Shown: positions 25,413 through 36,885 of the stretch, piece by piece
Position numbering within the stretch: the first letter of the stretch is position 1
Layout: the number at the start of each line of letters is the position of its first letter
From: Hybos culiciformis
Taxonomy: Eukaryota; Arthropoda; Insecta; Diptera; Hybotidae
NCBI GenBank assembly: GCA_964007475.1
Contig: OZ023275.1
Coordinates: 37,071,381 to 37,135,380 of the forward strand
Length of the DNA stretch: 64,000 bases
Reading direction: 5' to 3'
The notes under the pieces: generated by a model
Databases searched by the model: none
Told to the model about the DNA's origin: nothing
The model's input: only the letters and a program-made list of their open reading frames with translations
Made by a program: the position numbers and the translations under genes

Positions 25413-27557
25413 TATGTATATTTATTTGAGGACTAGCACTAGACCTACTGGGGATACCTCGTTAAAAAAAGCGCGTTATAGTCTACCTCAATGGTGAAAA
25501 TGACTTATACTATGCTTATGGGCGCAATTTTCAAAATTAGCACAGGGCGCCGAATGGGCTTGAACCGGGCCTGATAGACCATTATGTTTCAGGAATTTTG
25601 TATTTTTCTGAATTAACTATACATTTAGAGTTAACTTTAGGAGCAGCTGAACGTGTCAGCTGTTCAAAGCTTCGACTTATTTTTATACTTTATGAATAAA
25701 TAAATATTTGGGCAAACATTATACATTGCATTTCTAAGAAATTTTAATTAAAACACTATTCCAAACATAAAATAACAAAAATATTTCTTATTAAAATGCA
25801 AGAATATTCTAAAAATAAAATGTGTTCAAGATTTTATTATCCTTGCAATTTATGGTTTTATTGTTCTGTCTGCACAGTTCTTTTATACATATGTATATAT
25901 ACTAAAGAGAACAATATTAATTCAAAAAAAAAGAATTTTCCGCAAGAAGGGGTGGAAAGTACTTTCCTTCATCCATTTGATAAAAATTTTTTTCACTCAT
26001 TTTTGTTAATTAAGTTTTTCGGTTTTTTTTTTAAGTTAAACATATAATTTCCGCAATAATAATTCACATAAAAACGGTTAATATTCAATTAAGATAGAAA
26101 AGAGAATTTTTTTTTATTATTAGAGGGTTAAAATAAAGTATAATGTGTGCCTAGAGCAAGTGGCGAAGTAAATAAAGCAATATATAAATTTATGGTATAG
26201 TCAATTTTTTTTGTTATATATAAAAGCGAAATTATAACCTTGCGAGAAGTTAAAATGTTAATTCGCGTGCTATTTCACAAAAAAAATTTTAAAAGCTGTT
26301 ATTAAGTAATTTTTAAGTACTTTTTATGGTCATTCAAATGGTCAGAAGTTTTTTTTTGTTTGAATATAATAAGCATTAAGTTTTCAAAAGCCGGCTGCAG
26401 AATCTGAGTATTTTTGAGTGAATATTCTGCAAATAAGTAGGTATATAAATCAAGAGTGGACCATTATGTTTATGTTATTAAGAAATCCCTTATGCAATAC
26501 CCCTGAAAAAATCTAGATTTCTTGCAAGTCTTTTTTACGTTATACCGAGAACTGTCTTACAATCAAAATTAAGATACGCCAGAGACATTTTGTTTTATAT
26601 TCTGATTAAAAAAGTAGTTTCTGAAATCATAAATGGTTCCCAATTTATCACATTAGATTAATAAAATTTTCTATTTGTAATAAATGAAACCACTAGTCTA
26701 CATTTCAGACTATACATGAAAAATAAATTATGATATTTTAAGTTTTATGTTGCAGTGCCCTTTTATCTTATGCAAATTCAACTCTTAACAAATCAACTTA
26801 ATAATACATAAATTTATTCATAAATTTATGGTATATGGATGAGTGATAATTTTAAGTATATCCTTTCATCACAAAAACACAACATTTCTCACTTTAAATG
26901 TCCGGTATATCTTTTTCATTATTTTCATTCAAATATTATATACACAACAATATTATATAAATTGCAATCATGATAAAAATTTTATGCAAATTATAATAAC
27001 TATACGTTACATGTTCAATATTAAATTTTTAAGCTACCATATGGCTTAATTTTTAGACATTTATATTTATATGGAATATCCTTGCATAAGGAGATATAAT
27101 AAAAAAAAAAATGTAAAATCTATTTCTTTCTTAATTGAAGTTGGAAAAATCAACAAATTTCAAACAGTCATATCATATTTACAAAAAAAAGGCATAAGAT
27201 TTTTGTTTAATTTACAAGTTTATTGTAAGGTACAAGTTTAAACTCTATTCCTTTGCCTTAGAGCTGTGAAGCGATGAAATTTTACCCTTTGTCTACTTCG
27301 GTCAAAAAAGGAACACTCCAAATATCGCCATTTACAACAATTGAAATTTAAGTGTGGGAAAATTATGCAAGCGTAAAAATTGTATAGTTTGGTTGATTTT
27401 TTTGCAATACAATCGTATCAACTTATTTATATTTCTAAAATCAGAGCATATTTCATCTGATGACCATTAATTGTATACATAATATATTTGTATTCATTGG
27501 CAGATATTATTTCCGCAATATTCAGGTAGCAGTTAACTTATTTAAGCAAAAATATAG

Positions 27558-27594
27558 AAAGGATGTTGCAAAGACCAAAAGGATGTTGCAAATG
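27558..27594 (+). repeat. two-copy 20-bp tandem repeat
   Basis: The segment 'aaaggatgttgcaaa' is repeated after 20 bp, at about 27,558 and 27,578. There is no coding or element context, so this is probably a slippage duplication. Confidence 0.6.
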
Positions 27595-29171
27595 TAAAAT
27601 CTATTTTAAAAAAATAAATAAAATAAATTTTGATATGAAATTTGTGAGAAAAAATAAATTTCCTTCAATCTAACATCACATGAAAATTTAAAAAAAATAA
27701 AAATAATTGTAGAACCCAAAAAAAGGATACAAAATAACTAAAAATTGTTACAATAATAAGAAAGGTCAACAAGATGAACTGAACCATTGATGTTGTAAAA
27801 CACAAATCAAAACTCGTTATTAGTTTTTCATACAATTTATCGGAACAGATGCATTTTTTCCACTCTGATTACAATTTCAATATTTTTAAGAAAACTTAAA
27901 TAAATTCCCTTACATAGCATTTTTTCTGCATTTCAAACTTACTTCTAAAAAAAGTACAGAATTTAGTTAAAAAGTTTTATAACGTACTATCGAACATAAT
28001 ATTTTTGACATGACAATATACAATAAAATTTCGAAAATTTATAAATTTAGCAGACAAAATTATAATTCCTTTAAATTCAGATTCCATTAGAGGCCTATAT
28101 TATATGTTTCGTATAGTATCTGTAGATCTGAAGAGGTTATCTCATCGACTGAGTTGAAAAAAAAACTATAAATTATTAAAAATTTGACTCAAATAAAGGA
28201 GAAATGAAGATTATTTTGAATATATTACAGAGTTATTTTTTTAACTTTCATAGATAGAATTTAAATATGTTAATCATTAATGCGAACAACATATAGTAAG
28301 TGATTATTAACCTAATTAATACAATTATTTTATTACACAATGTACATAATATATATATTATGTCAACAACATAATAATGTTTATAGCTTTATATTATAAA
28401 ATTTTCCATTGCATATAAAATTTAGTGTCTCAATACTATAGTTTTAAAAAAAACTATATATACCATAATTCTGTATGTTTTTTTTTAACTTGTGAAAAAA
28501 ACGATGGGATATCATTTTTTTTTCCAAATATTACAGCTATGAAAACTCAAACAATTTTTCTTCTTTAACTTTTTTGACATATAAAGAAAAAAATAAATAA
28601 ACATTAAAAACATTCTAATATGCAAATTTTATACTTCAAAACTGACTTTGTGGGAACAGTATAAAAAAAGGTTTACGAGGTTTTTCACGTTACATAAAAC
28701 GGATTTTATAAAAAATATGTACATAAATATGTTTTTAATGAATTAATAATTATTTGTTGTCATGTCATTTTCAAAACTCAATAATTTAATATTTAAATTA
28801 ATTTTTTTTTTTTTATTAATAACTATTATTACAATTATGTATGAATTATTTTTTTTGTGAATTTTTATCTGGGATACATTTTTATTTTTATATATCCTTC
28901 AAGGACTACAGATTTTCTTTTCTATTTTTTTCTTTTCTTCAAAGAAAAAAATTAAGAAAGAAAGAAAAAACTCTGAAAAAGGATTTGTTTTCTTTTGTAG
29001 GGCAATTACATTTTATTATTTCGAAAAAATTTAGTAAAAAAAAAAAATTATATTAATGAATATTTCAATTTTCCTATTTTGAATAATATATAATAATAAT
29101 AATGCGCTTAGTCATGTTTTGACAACAGAATTGAAAGGGTTTTTTTTTTGTATATTTGACAACAACAAAAA

Positions 29172-29219
29172 AAATATTATTTTTTCCATATTTTTTTGTA
29201 TTCGGAAAAAATAATATTT
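29172..29219. repeat. perfect 16-bp inverted repeat
   Basis: AAATATTATTTTTTCC at 29,172-29,187 is the exact reverse complement of 29,204-29,219, with a 16-bp loop. It could be a relic foldback element or chance in AT-rich DNA. No target duplication was recognised. Confidence 0.55.
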
Positions 29220-31189
29220 GATGCCATAACTTCAAATTTATGGCTGCGTTACTTTCTTTTAATCATTTGGCGTTACTTTCTTTTCAGCATTTTTGAGAGC
29301 AAAAATAATTTTGAGAAAGTGTTGTAGAAAATAATTCTACAAAACAAAGTTTATAGTTCTTAAACTAAATGTAAAATTTATTAAAATATATATTTTATGA
29401 CCAATTCCATTTTTGCAGGCAATATTTAATTGATTTAAAAAAAAAGAAGAATTAAAACCAAAAAAAAAATCTTCTTTAACCCATTTCTTTCTATAAGGTT
29501 CAACTATCAACAATCTACTATTGTTATATTTTCTGTATTAAAGCGATGTGTTGAAATTACAAAATTACATTTCGTGCATTAGAAAGGGTCAAGGGGTATT
29601 ATTTTATAAAAACTTTCGTCAATGAATAAAAAATAAATAAACAAATATGTCATATGCAATACAAAATAGAATCAAATAATAATAGAAATACAAAAAAGGT
29701 TGTACAATATATGTGTACATATATTTTCCCAAACCAATTTACAATCTAACATAAAATGACATTTGCATAGAACGTTTCATGTTAAAAAGTTATTTTGGTT
29801 TATACATAATAATATACCTCTACGTCTACATTAAGTGCACAATATCTGAATGTATAATGTTTATACATATTCATGTCAAAATATTTATAATGTTAAAGGA
29901 TTTAGAATAAAATTTTAATTAAAAATATATTCTCATTTATTTTCCCGCCAAAATAACAAACCTGCTTTGAACCCACAAAAGTCTCACTTATAGTATCCGA
30001 TAAAAAGAAAATTATAGAAATTTTGAACATATACGTCTTTTAGCCTTGCTCTCTCCATATGTACTTATTGTAGCAATGTTTTTTTGTGTAAAGTTCAACT
30101 ACTAAAAATATATAAATTATACTTAACTCCCCTTATAAAATTTTAAAATGTAGCATTCTAACAAGTATAGAGAGAATATAATTTCTAAAAAAAACAATAT
30201 CATATGATAAGAAATTAAATTAATATCTTATCATTGGTCTGAATCAACAAGAAAACAATAAAGTAAACCGCTCTAAATTACAATGTCCTGTTTCTATAAA
30301 ATGTTATTAACAAAAGCATATTCCTGGTATAGTACAATATTTTTTTGTAGGTACGATTATTTATGTTTTTTTTTTCGCCTAATTTTCATTAAATTTATAT
30401 ATCCTTTTTAGTTCCGCACGGTACAGTTTTTTTTGCTCAACATATCATTTGTATAGGTACACAATAAGCAACAGGATAATAAAAAAAATATATGTATATA
30501 TATTTTTTTTTACCTAAATATGTAGGGGAAGTTTTTTTTTGTTACTCATGCTGAGAGATGAGTTTATTCAATTTTTGCTTGAAAGGATCCTTACGTATAT
30601 CTAAGGTAGTGAACAAAAGTATTGAAAAAAAAAATGCAATTAGTTGACTCTGAGAGAAAAATGTTATGTTAATTTTTTATGATATAGAAAGAGAAAAGAA
30701 AATAATTTTACAAATTTCAAGAAAACTATATTTTAATAATGTGAACTTTGTCCACAACCCTATTTTCTGTTTATGATAGAAAAATAAATATTTGAAGATT
30801 GTTAACACCCTCATAAGATAGTGCCAACGTTAGGACTTTTAAATTATTTTGTCTGATTGGAAAATACCTTTAAGCTACATTTGAATTGAAAAAAATAAAA
30901 ATTTAGTTAATAAGAGTAGTACGTTTCTGTATTACTTTATTAAATCTTCTCTTGACTGACGAAACATAAAAAAATTAAAACTGTCCGCCCTTACAAAGTT
31001 AATACAAATAGACTCATTTAAAAAAAAAAATATTTCGCATTTTTCTTCTCTATTTTTTTTTTTTTTTAATAAGAAGGGAGAGCATGTAAAAATTTTTCGT
31101 CATAGTATTGTAATGTCCTTTTCGAATAAACTTTATTAAAAAGGAAATTATTTTTAAAAATTATAAATTAGTATCCGGTTTGATTGCAA

Positions 31190-31363
31190 GTAGAACAGTT
31201 CGTTTGAATCCAAAAACTAAAATATTATATGCAATAAAAATGATATAAGTTTGAATTTAAAATACGACCTGAAAAAAAAAGCGCGAACTGATATTTTGGA
31301 TCTAAAGTATAAAAAATAATTTAAGTTTAAAATCTAATAAAAAAAAATATAACAATCGCTTCA
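31190..31363 (+). promoter_or_regulatory. putative promoter/5' UTR of the orphan gene, E2F-like site
   Basis: The 170 bases before the ATG include 'aacagttcgttt' near 31,195, which fits a loose arthropod initiator. They also include 'agcgcgaac' at 31,280-31,288, whose reverse complement GTTCGCGC is one mismatch from the E2F core TTTCGCGC. An in-frame TAA at 31,337-31,339 closes the frame upstream. Assignment is by position and weak motifs only. Confidence 0.3.
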
Positions 31364-32254
31364 ATGTTAAAGTGGACTTCGATTCAAACAGCATCAGACA
31401 AGCTATTAACTCCGCAAATTTCATTCAAACGAGCAGTGAATAGAAAGCGCCGTGCTACTATAGCTATTGACGAAATATACAACAAAGAGAATCATTCACA
31501 AATAATAACTTCAACTCCGCTAGCACCAAAACATCGTAATATCCCTATAGTATTATCCCCGTTAGCGGATGTTTTAAATATTACACCAGAATATGATCGG
31601 CCGTCATCTCGTCAATTATCTAGATTCCAAAGCTATGCTTCCACATTGCCTAGATATGAAGAAGAGTATTCTCCAAGTTCAAGCATAATGCCAACAGGTC
31701 AACTGTTGGCAACTCGCGGTCTAACACCAGATCCATTTTTAGAAAATCCGAGATATTTAATAACACCTAAAGTAGTGGAGAATAAAAATGTTTTGCCATC
31801 AACTAAAATCAAAGGGGGAAGAAAAAGAAAACTTGAAAATGAATATGATGATATAGATTCTGTGCGGCCGGAAACTTCAAAAACAAGTCATCTAACTTTA
31901 GATCGCCTCTTGGATGCAATTCTCGATAATACAAATAATAAATCGAAACGAAAATCATCCAGAAGAAGTTTTAATCTGAGACGAAGAACATTAATCAAAC
32001 ATACAATTGATTCAGCATTATCACCATCATATTGTCCTGCTGAAGATCCAGCCGGTGATTTAAGTTTCAGTGAATATAATAAAATTAATAGCTCAATAAA
32101 AATTGCATCACCAAAAATAGATAAACTAGAAAAAACTCCTGAAACTGCTACGCGAAATCCTCAAGAGTCTTGTGATAAAACTAAACTTATTTGTCATCAG
32201 TCTACGAAAAGTTATTTTGAAGTTGGATTAGCTCTGCCAAGTGTTTATGTTTAA
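31364..32254 (+). CDS. basic Ser/Pro-rich KEN-box protein, family not recognised
   Basis: An intronless frame of 296 residues starting at the first ATG after an in-frame stop and ending TAA. I do not recognise a family. Visible features: a basic patch RKRRAT near residue 29; a KEN box (NKENHS, residues about 40-45), a degron read by the APC/C; about nine S/T-P sites, including STPLAP, LSPLADVLNITP, YSPSS, LTPDP, ITPK, LSPSY, ASPK and KTPE; KGGRKRKLE near residue 150; and a bipartite basic segment KRKSSRRSFNLRRR near residue 195, probably a nuclear signal. There is no transmembrane segment, signal peptide or obvious globular domain. KEN box, proline-directed sites and nuclear signals suggest a CDK-phosphorylated, APC/C-degraded nuclear protein. 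That role is inference. Codon and amino-acid balance differ sharply from the surrounding noise, so the gene is very likely real. It is convergent with the IP3 3-kinase gene. Confidence 0.85.
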   Translation: MLKWTSIQTASDKLLTPQISFKRAVNRKRRATIAIDEIYNKENHSQIITSTPLAPKHRNIPIVLSPLADVLNITPEYDRPSSRQLSRFQSYASTLPRYEEEYSPSSSIMPTGQLLATRGLTPDPFLENPRYLITPKVVENKNVLPSTKIKGGRKRKLENEYDDIDSVRPETSKTSHLTLDRLLDAILDNTNNKSKRKSSRRSFNLRRRTLIKHTIDSALSPSYCPAEDPAGDLSFSEYNKINSSIKIASPKIDKLEKTPETATRNPQESCDKTKLICHQSTKSYFEVGLALPSVYV

Positions 32255-32337
32255 TTGAAATTTTGATTTTTATAATAATTGTTTGTTAAATTGTTAATTA
32301 ATTTTCATCAAAAGAAAAAAACTTACTTAAAAATAAT

Positions 32338-32343
32338 AATAAA
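32338..32343 (+). terminator. candidate polyadenylation signal of the orphan gene
   Basis: AATAAA lies 84 bases after the stop codon. In such AT-rich DNA the hexamer is common, so only its spacing supports the call. Confidence 0.35.
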
Positions 32344-35300
32344 AAACTAGAAAAATTAATTTATTTAAATTTAATCTAAAATTGATTTTCATTTTGGAGA
32401 AAATTTTGAAGACTTTTTCATATACAAAAAAATATATAAAATTCAGTTCGCGAGATCAAGTGGTAACTTTTTTATGTTGACATTAACAGTAGGGGGCTAA
32501 CAGTAACACTGGGATTAATTTGCTTTAATTTTTTTTACATTATATTGGAAAACAATAAATAAGTAATTACCCATGTGTTGGGTAGATAAATGTCTATTAG
32601 ACGGACTTAAAATAATGGTTAGAAATACGTACATTTTTTAAAATAAAATCATTTATTTTATTATCCCTGAAAATACATATCTATACATATATAATGCTTA
32701 TGCTCTGGAATTCTTATAAAATAAAAAATAATAATAAACAGACCAGAAGTTAAAACTAAATTTTTCTTGCCCATATGTTAACAATTTTGTTTTTAGTGTC
32801 GCAACAAACAAAAAAAATAAAACTATATTATAATATCTGTTATGTTGTTTTTTTTTTGTTCGTCCTTAATAATATTTTATTTGCTCTGATGATTTCATGC
32901 TCAATAACCTTTTACCATTGCAACCTATTATTTTATTTTAATGAAAAAAAAAAAAATAACTTAAGAAAAGTAAAACGTTTTCTATTTAAATTAAATTAAA
33001 AAAAAAAAATTCATATTATAATGCAAACATTTATAAAAAATAATAATGTTTAACAATTTAAAAAATAAAAAAAGGATAGCACTTCCATTCCTTCTTAAAT
33101 TATCTTTTATTGCATTCTTGAAAGACATAAAAAAAAAATTAAAAATAGGAAATATAAAAATTGTTGAACTGTTATTTTGTTAACCACAAAACTTAATTGA
33201 CTTCACACGATTGCCCTTTGGAAAATATCTAAAGTTTTGTTTTTGTTTTTAAATAGTTCTTATATTTGCTTATCTATTAATCTCTGGAATTTTGTATTAT
33301 ATGACTTATTAAATTGTTCTTCATTTTTTGTTTATTTAAATTTTGAAAGTCAATTTCGGTAAATAATTATCTGCTTTTTCTATAACTATACAGGAAGCAT
33401 TTGATCAAAAAGTATACATTTAATAATTAAAAATTTGGGAACATTGAACACAGAGTTTCTAAGATAACACAACATCAAACCTTAAACTATACCCAATATT
33501 CTAAAAATGCACGTAGGCTAATAAGTTCATGTAATACAAGTCCAAGTTGACCATAGATTAGTCTTTTTTTCGTACTTTTAAATATTATCTTCTAACAATA
33601 ATATTTGTCCCCTATTAAGTATCCGACGTTGCATAAAGATTTCAGTTTACATCCTTTAATTTTCTGGTAAATGAATCGAAATTGCACCCTTTTTTCTGCA
33701 ATCATTTTTATTTTTTGACAAATTTTTAAGTTCTCTCAAAATTAAATTCATTAATAAGAATTACAAATAAACTGTAATTTAGGTAACTTCCTGAATAATT
33801 TGATGGGAAAAAATTTTTTCTTATCAAAATATTAAAATCACTATAGAAATGTATTCTATTTTTGTAATTATTTCTAAGAAAACATTTTTGTCTTTAAGAA
33901 TTTTCATACTCGACTAATAATTTTATTAAAAAGTTAATTAAAGAACGACTTCCTACAAAAAGGATGTAATTACTTTTTAAGCGGAAGTCAAAATAAAAAA
34001 AAATTTTTAGTACATAATCTGTAATAAAAAAAGTTAATTAAAGTAATAGTAAAAATTCAAGTTTCTGTCTTAAGTCTTTTGTTTTTTTGAATCTACAATT
34101 TATTTAAAAATAAAAAATTATTATTTATTTTAATGTATTGCTAACTGACTGATTAAAGCTCTCTAATTTTGTAACGAAGACATTTCGTACACAAATAAAA
34201 TTATATTAAGCAATACCATTATTATAAACAGAAAAGCCATTATTTATAAAATTAATGCGCTGTACACCTGTCTTATACATAATTTTTCCTGTATCATATT
34301 TTGACAGTATAACAAGAATGCTTAATCATTACTATTATGAAGGTGACAATTTGTAAACATTCAATTAAGAAAAAAAAAAGTCACCAGTTGTCTTTAAAAT
34401 TAAATGTACAACAAAAAGAAAAACATTGTGCAGGTATTTTTATTGTGACGACGGAAATATTAATTAGATATCCATTGAAATAAACCGCATACATATTATT
34501 ATATAAAGAAGGATTGTAATAAAAATAAAAACCAGCAGGCATTAGTTTCTGCTTTTTTTAATCCGAAACAGATGTATCCACTTCATATTCAAAATTAATT
34601 GAAAAAAATATATATATATTGAAAAATGTCAAATCATCTTATCAACCTGTTTAAAATAGATCTAAAACAGCTAAAAATTGAAAATGGTTTAAGCGATTCA
34701 AAAATTTCTAATTTATTGTAACCATGTATTTTTCTAATAACTAATAATAAGGTTGTCACTATTAAAAACCATCCCAAATCAAACATAAATTGGTCATCTT
34801 CATCGCAACATAAGAGGGTGATAATTATAACAACAAATCAAATTTATTTTCTTATCCAACAACATTGGCGCTCTAAAATTTGGTTCATATAAAAAATTAA
34901 ATAAGAAAAATTCAAATTTTTTAAATTGTGTATTTTATTGTATTAATTTTAATGTTATATTTTTCTTAAAATTAAATCTTAAAATATTTTAATTCACGAA
35001 TACGAGATTCTAATTCAATTTTATTTCAAAAAATCGTTAAGCTTTTATTTCTCTTATTTTTCTGTTCAATTACTAAAACTTTAGAGATTAGATATTATGA
35101 CAATTAAAAAAATAGTTCTATGTGTAAACAATAAACATAATATAACAATTTTGATTTACTATACCTACATCTTAATTGTTGAACAAAGTTACGAATCAAA
35201 AACTATTAAAAATTTTGAAATAAGAGAAAAAATTCAAAAACAAAATATCCTTCTTTACTTTCTAACGATTTTTATATAAATTTTGTATCACTATTTTTCA

Positions 35301-36357
35301 AAAAAATGTCACCGAACAAACTTATATAATTTTACAAATATTTCTTAATAATAAGAGATTTAAATTTAACAATTTTACTTTTATAAATTAGTAGTTTATT
35401 TTGGGAAATATAATTATTTTTTTCTTTTTAAATAATAATATAAATTTATTTCAATAAGATATACGTAAATATTATTTTTAATAAATTAATAATTCAGTCT
35501 TTATTCATAATGATAAATTTTTTGTTTATCTTTTAAATAAATGTTAATGCATTTTATTTTAAACTTTCAAGTTTTTTTTTTTTTTTTATATAATTTACTA
35601 ATCTAATTATAGTAAAATAAGCAATATTTTTAATTCTTAAAACTATAGGTTTTGTACCAAAGTTTTAAAACAAAACAAAAATGTCCCATATATTACAGCT
35701 GTTTTTGTTTTCTTTTTAAATATATATCATTAAAAAATATCGAAATTTAAATTCAGTATTCTGACAGTGAATTCGGCATCTTATTATAAGTTATAAGTAT
35801 GTTATTATGTTATTGAAAATTGGGGTAGAAAAAATAAAGACAAAATTAAAATAAAAAGCTGTGGTACATAATGTTAAATATCAGGATTAATTTTTCCGTG
35901 CAAAAAAGGAAGAAATTTTAACTATTTTAACAGGAACAAAATACTTCTTTTTTTTGGAGCTAAGGAAAATATAACGACATATATTAGAATTTTTACATTT
36001 TAATTTATTCATATTTCTGATTACTTTAAGTATTATCATATTATAAACTCTGAGTAATTTAATTGATTTCAAATTATATCTTTGGTTTGATTCATTCATC
36101 AAATCAGTTCGTCTTTCGAGGTATTATGCCAAGAATACAGCAAATTCAATAATAATCATTATAAAACAAAAATCAGTCATTATAGACTTAATGAAATTGT
36201 TCGATTGCTTGAATAATATTACTACATATATGCAAAATAAATATATTTAAAAAATAAAAAATGAAAAACAGCATCAGGCGATAGGACTAAGTGTTCTACA
36301 AAAGCAAATTCTGTAATTCGAATAACACAAAAAATAGAATTTTGTTTCTTTTTTTTT
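32344..36357. other. convergent intergenic region with both 3' UTRs
   Basis: About 4 kb separates the stops of the two convergent genes. It holds homopolymers and short random frames (for example 32,775-32,999 and 35,097-35,279) with no family signal. The 3' UTRs of both genes must lie in it. Confidence 0.5.
36004..36009 (-). terminator. candidate polyadenylation signal of the IP3 3-kinase gene
   Basis: TTTATT on the plus strand reads AATAAA on the gene strand, about 350 bases after the stop codon. It is the first canonical hexamer I found downstream, but AT-richness lowers its weight. Confidence 0.3.
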
Positions 36358-36885
36358 CTATCCACTCTCTTTACTTTCAGTGCTTTCCTTAGAGACTTTT
36401 AAATTTCTTAAAGAATTTTCACAATTCTCATTTTCACAATAATTTTTTTCTAAGTCTCTGTTAAATACTTTTGTATTATTATTTACATTATCGCCGACAA
36501 TTCTAGTGCATATCGCTCCTGTTGTAATGGTGGTATCAATAGAAATTTTTTCTGTTGCTGTTGGTGTGTCTTGTTCAAGGGAAGCATATTTTTCAACCCT
36601 TACAGGATTTTTATATTCATCCTCTAATTCTGTAAAAATTTCTATTAAATTATTAATGCCAATTAAATAACCATCTTCATGATTTCCAACTTTCCACAAT
36701 GTTGAATGATCAATTTGATGATTTTCCGGTAAAGATATTGTTTTTGCAAAATCAATTAACCAGACATTGGCTTGCGTACGATCATGTACAAATAACAATG
36801 AAGAGCCAATAACTTCATGTGTCTTGAAAAAATCTGAACATTCTAATGTTGCTCGAATGGCTCTTAGGCGTTGCAAATATCTAGG
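36358..36885 (-). CDS. IP3K: IP3 3-kinase, terminal common exon
   Basis: The acceptor 'ttttttcttatag' precedes CCTAGATATTTG, and the exon reads in phase 0 for 175 residues to TAG. It carries the C-terminal half of the kinase lobe: [17 protein letters not shown], then VWLIDFAKT with the metal-binding Asp (residue 256 of the common region), then [22 protein letters not shown]. About 87 residues follow the conserved fold. This tail is Asn-, Glu- and Ser-rich, ends [10 protein letters not shown], and has no motif I recognise; it looks disordered. The third motif residue is Ala (DFAKT) where vertebrate ITPKs have Gly (DFGKT). The plus-strand open frame at 36,767-37,174 is a shadow of this exon and the next. 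Confidence 0.92.
   Translation of the reverse strand, partial: PRYLQRLRAIRATLECSDFFKTHEVIGSSLLFVHDRTQANVWLIDFAKTISLPENHQIDHSTLWKVGNHEDGYLIGINNLIEIFTELEDEYKNPVRVEKYASLEQDTPTATEKISIDTTITTGAICTRIVGDNVNNNTKVFNRDLEKNYCENENCENSLRNLKVSKESTESKESG

Larger units (their letters stand above)
24611..25581. mobile_element. hAT-like non-autonomous transposon with nested insertion
   Basis: The left end is CAGGGCCGGTCCAGC (from 24,616). The right end reads ...GAACCGGGCCTG (to 25,573), whose reverse complement CAGGCCCGGTTCAAGC is an imperfect inverted repeat. 'tagacca' occurs at both boundaries (24,611-24,617 and 25,575-25,581), probably a target-site duplication, although it overlaps the CAGGG head by two bases so the exact edge is ambiguous. 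The subterminal motif GCACAGGGCGCC occurs on both sides (24,653-24,664 and 25,540-25,551). The CAGGGCCGG/GGGCGCC design is typical of hAT-like elements in animals. No transposase frame remains, and more than half of the span is a second element. Confidence 0.75.
25582..31180. other. AT-rich intergenic DNA upstream of the orphan gene
   Basis: No gene is supported. Small structures noted: 'ggatgttgca' repeated at 27,561 and 27,581 (20-bp period), a perfect 16-bp hairpin at 29,172-29,219, a short duplication of 'gcgttactttctttt' near 29,245-29,285, and a run of 15 T at 31,053-31,067. Confidence 0.55.

Noticed and set aside
25796..26047. 83-codon plus-strand frame just after the hAT-like element
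   Set aside because: Aromatic-rich noise; no transposase or other motif.
31364..32254. Assignment of the orphan protein to Tantalus, Sororin or Securin families
   Set aside because: Only the KEN box or a short EIYNKEN resemblance is shared; defining parts of each family are not visible.
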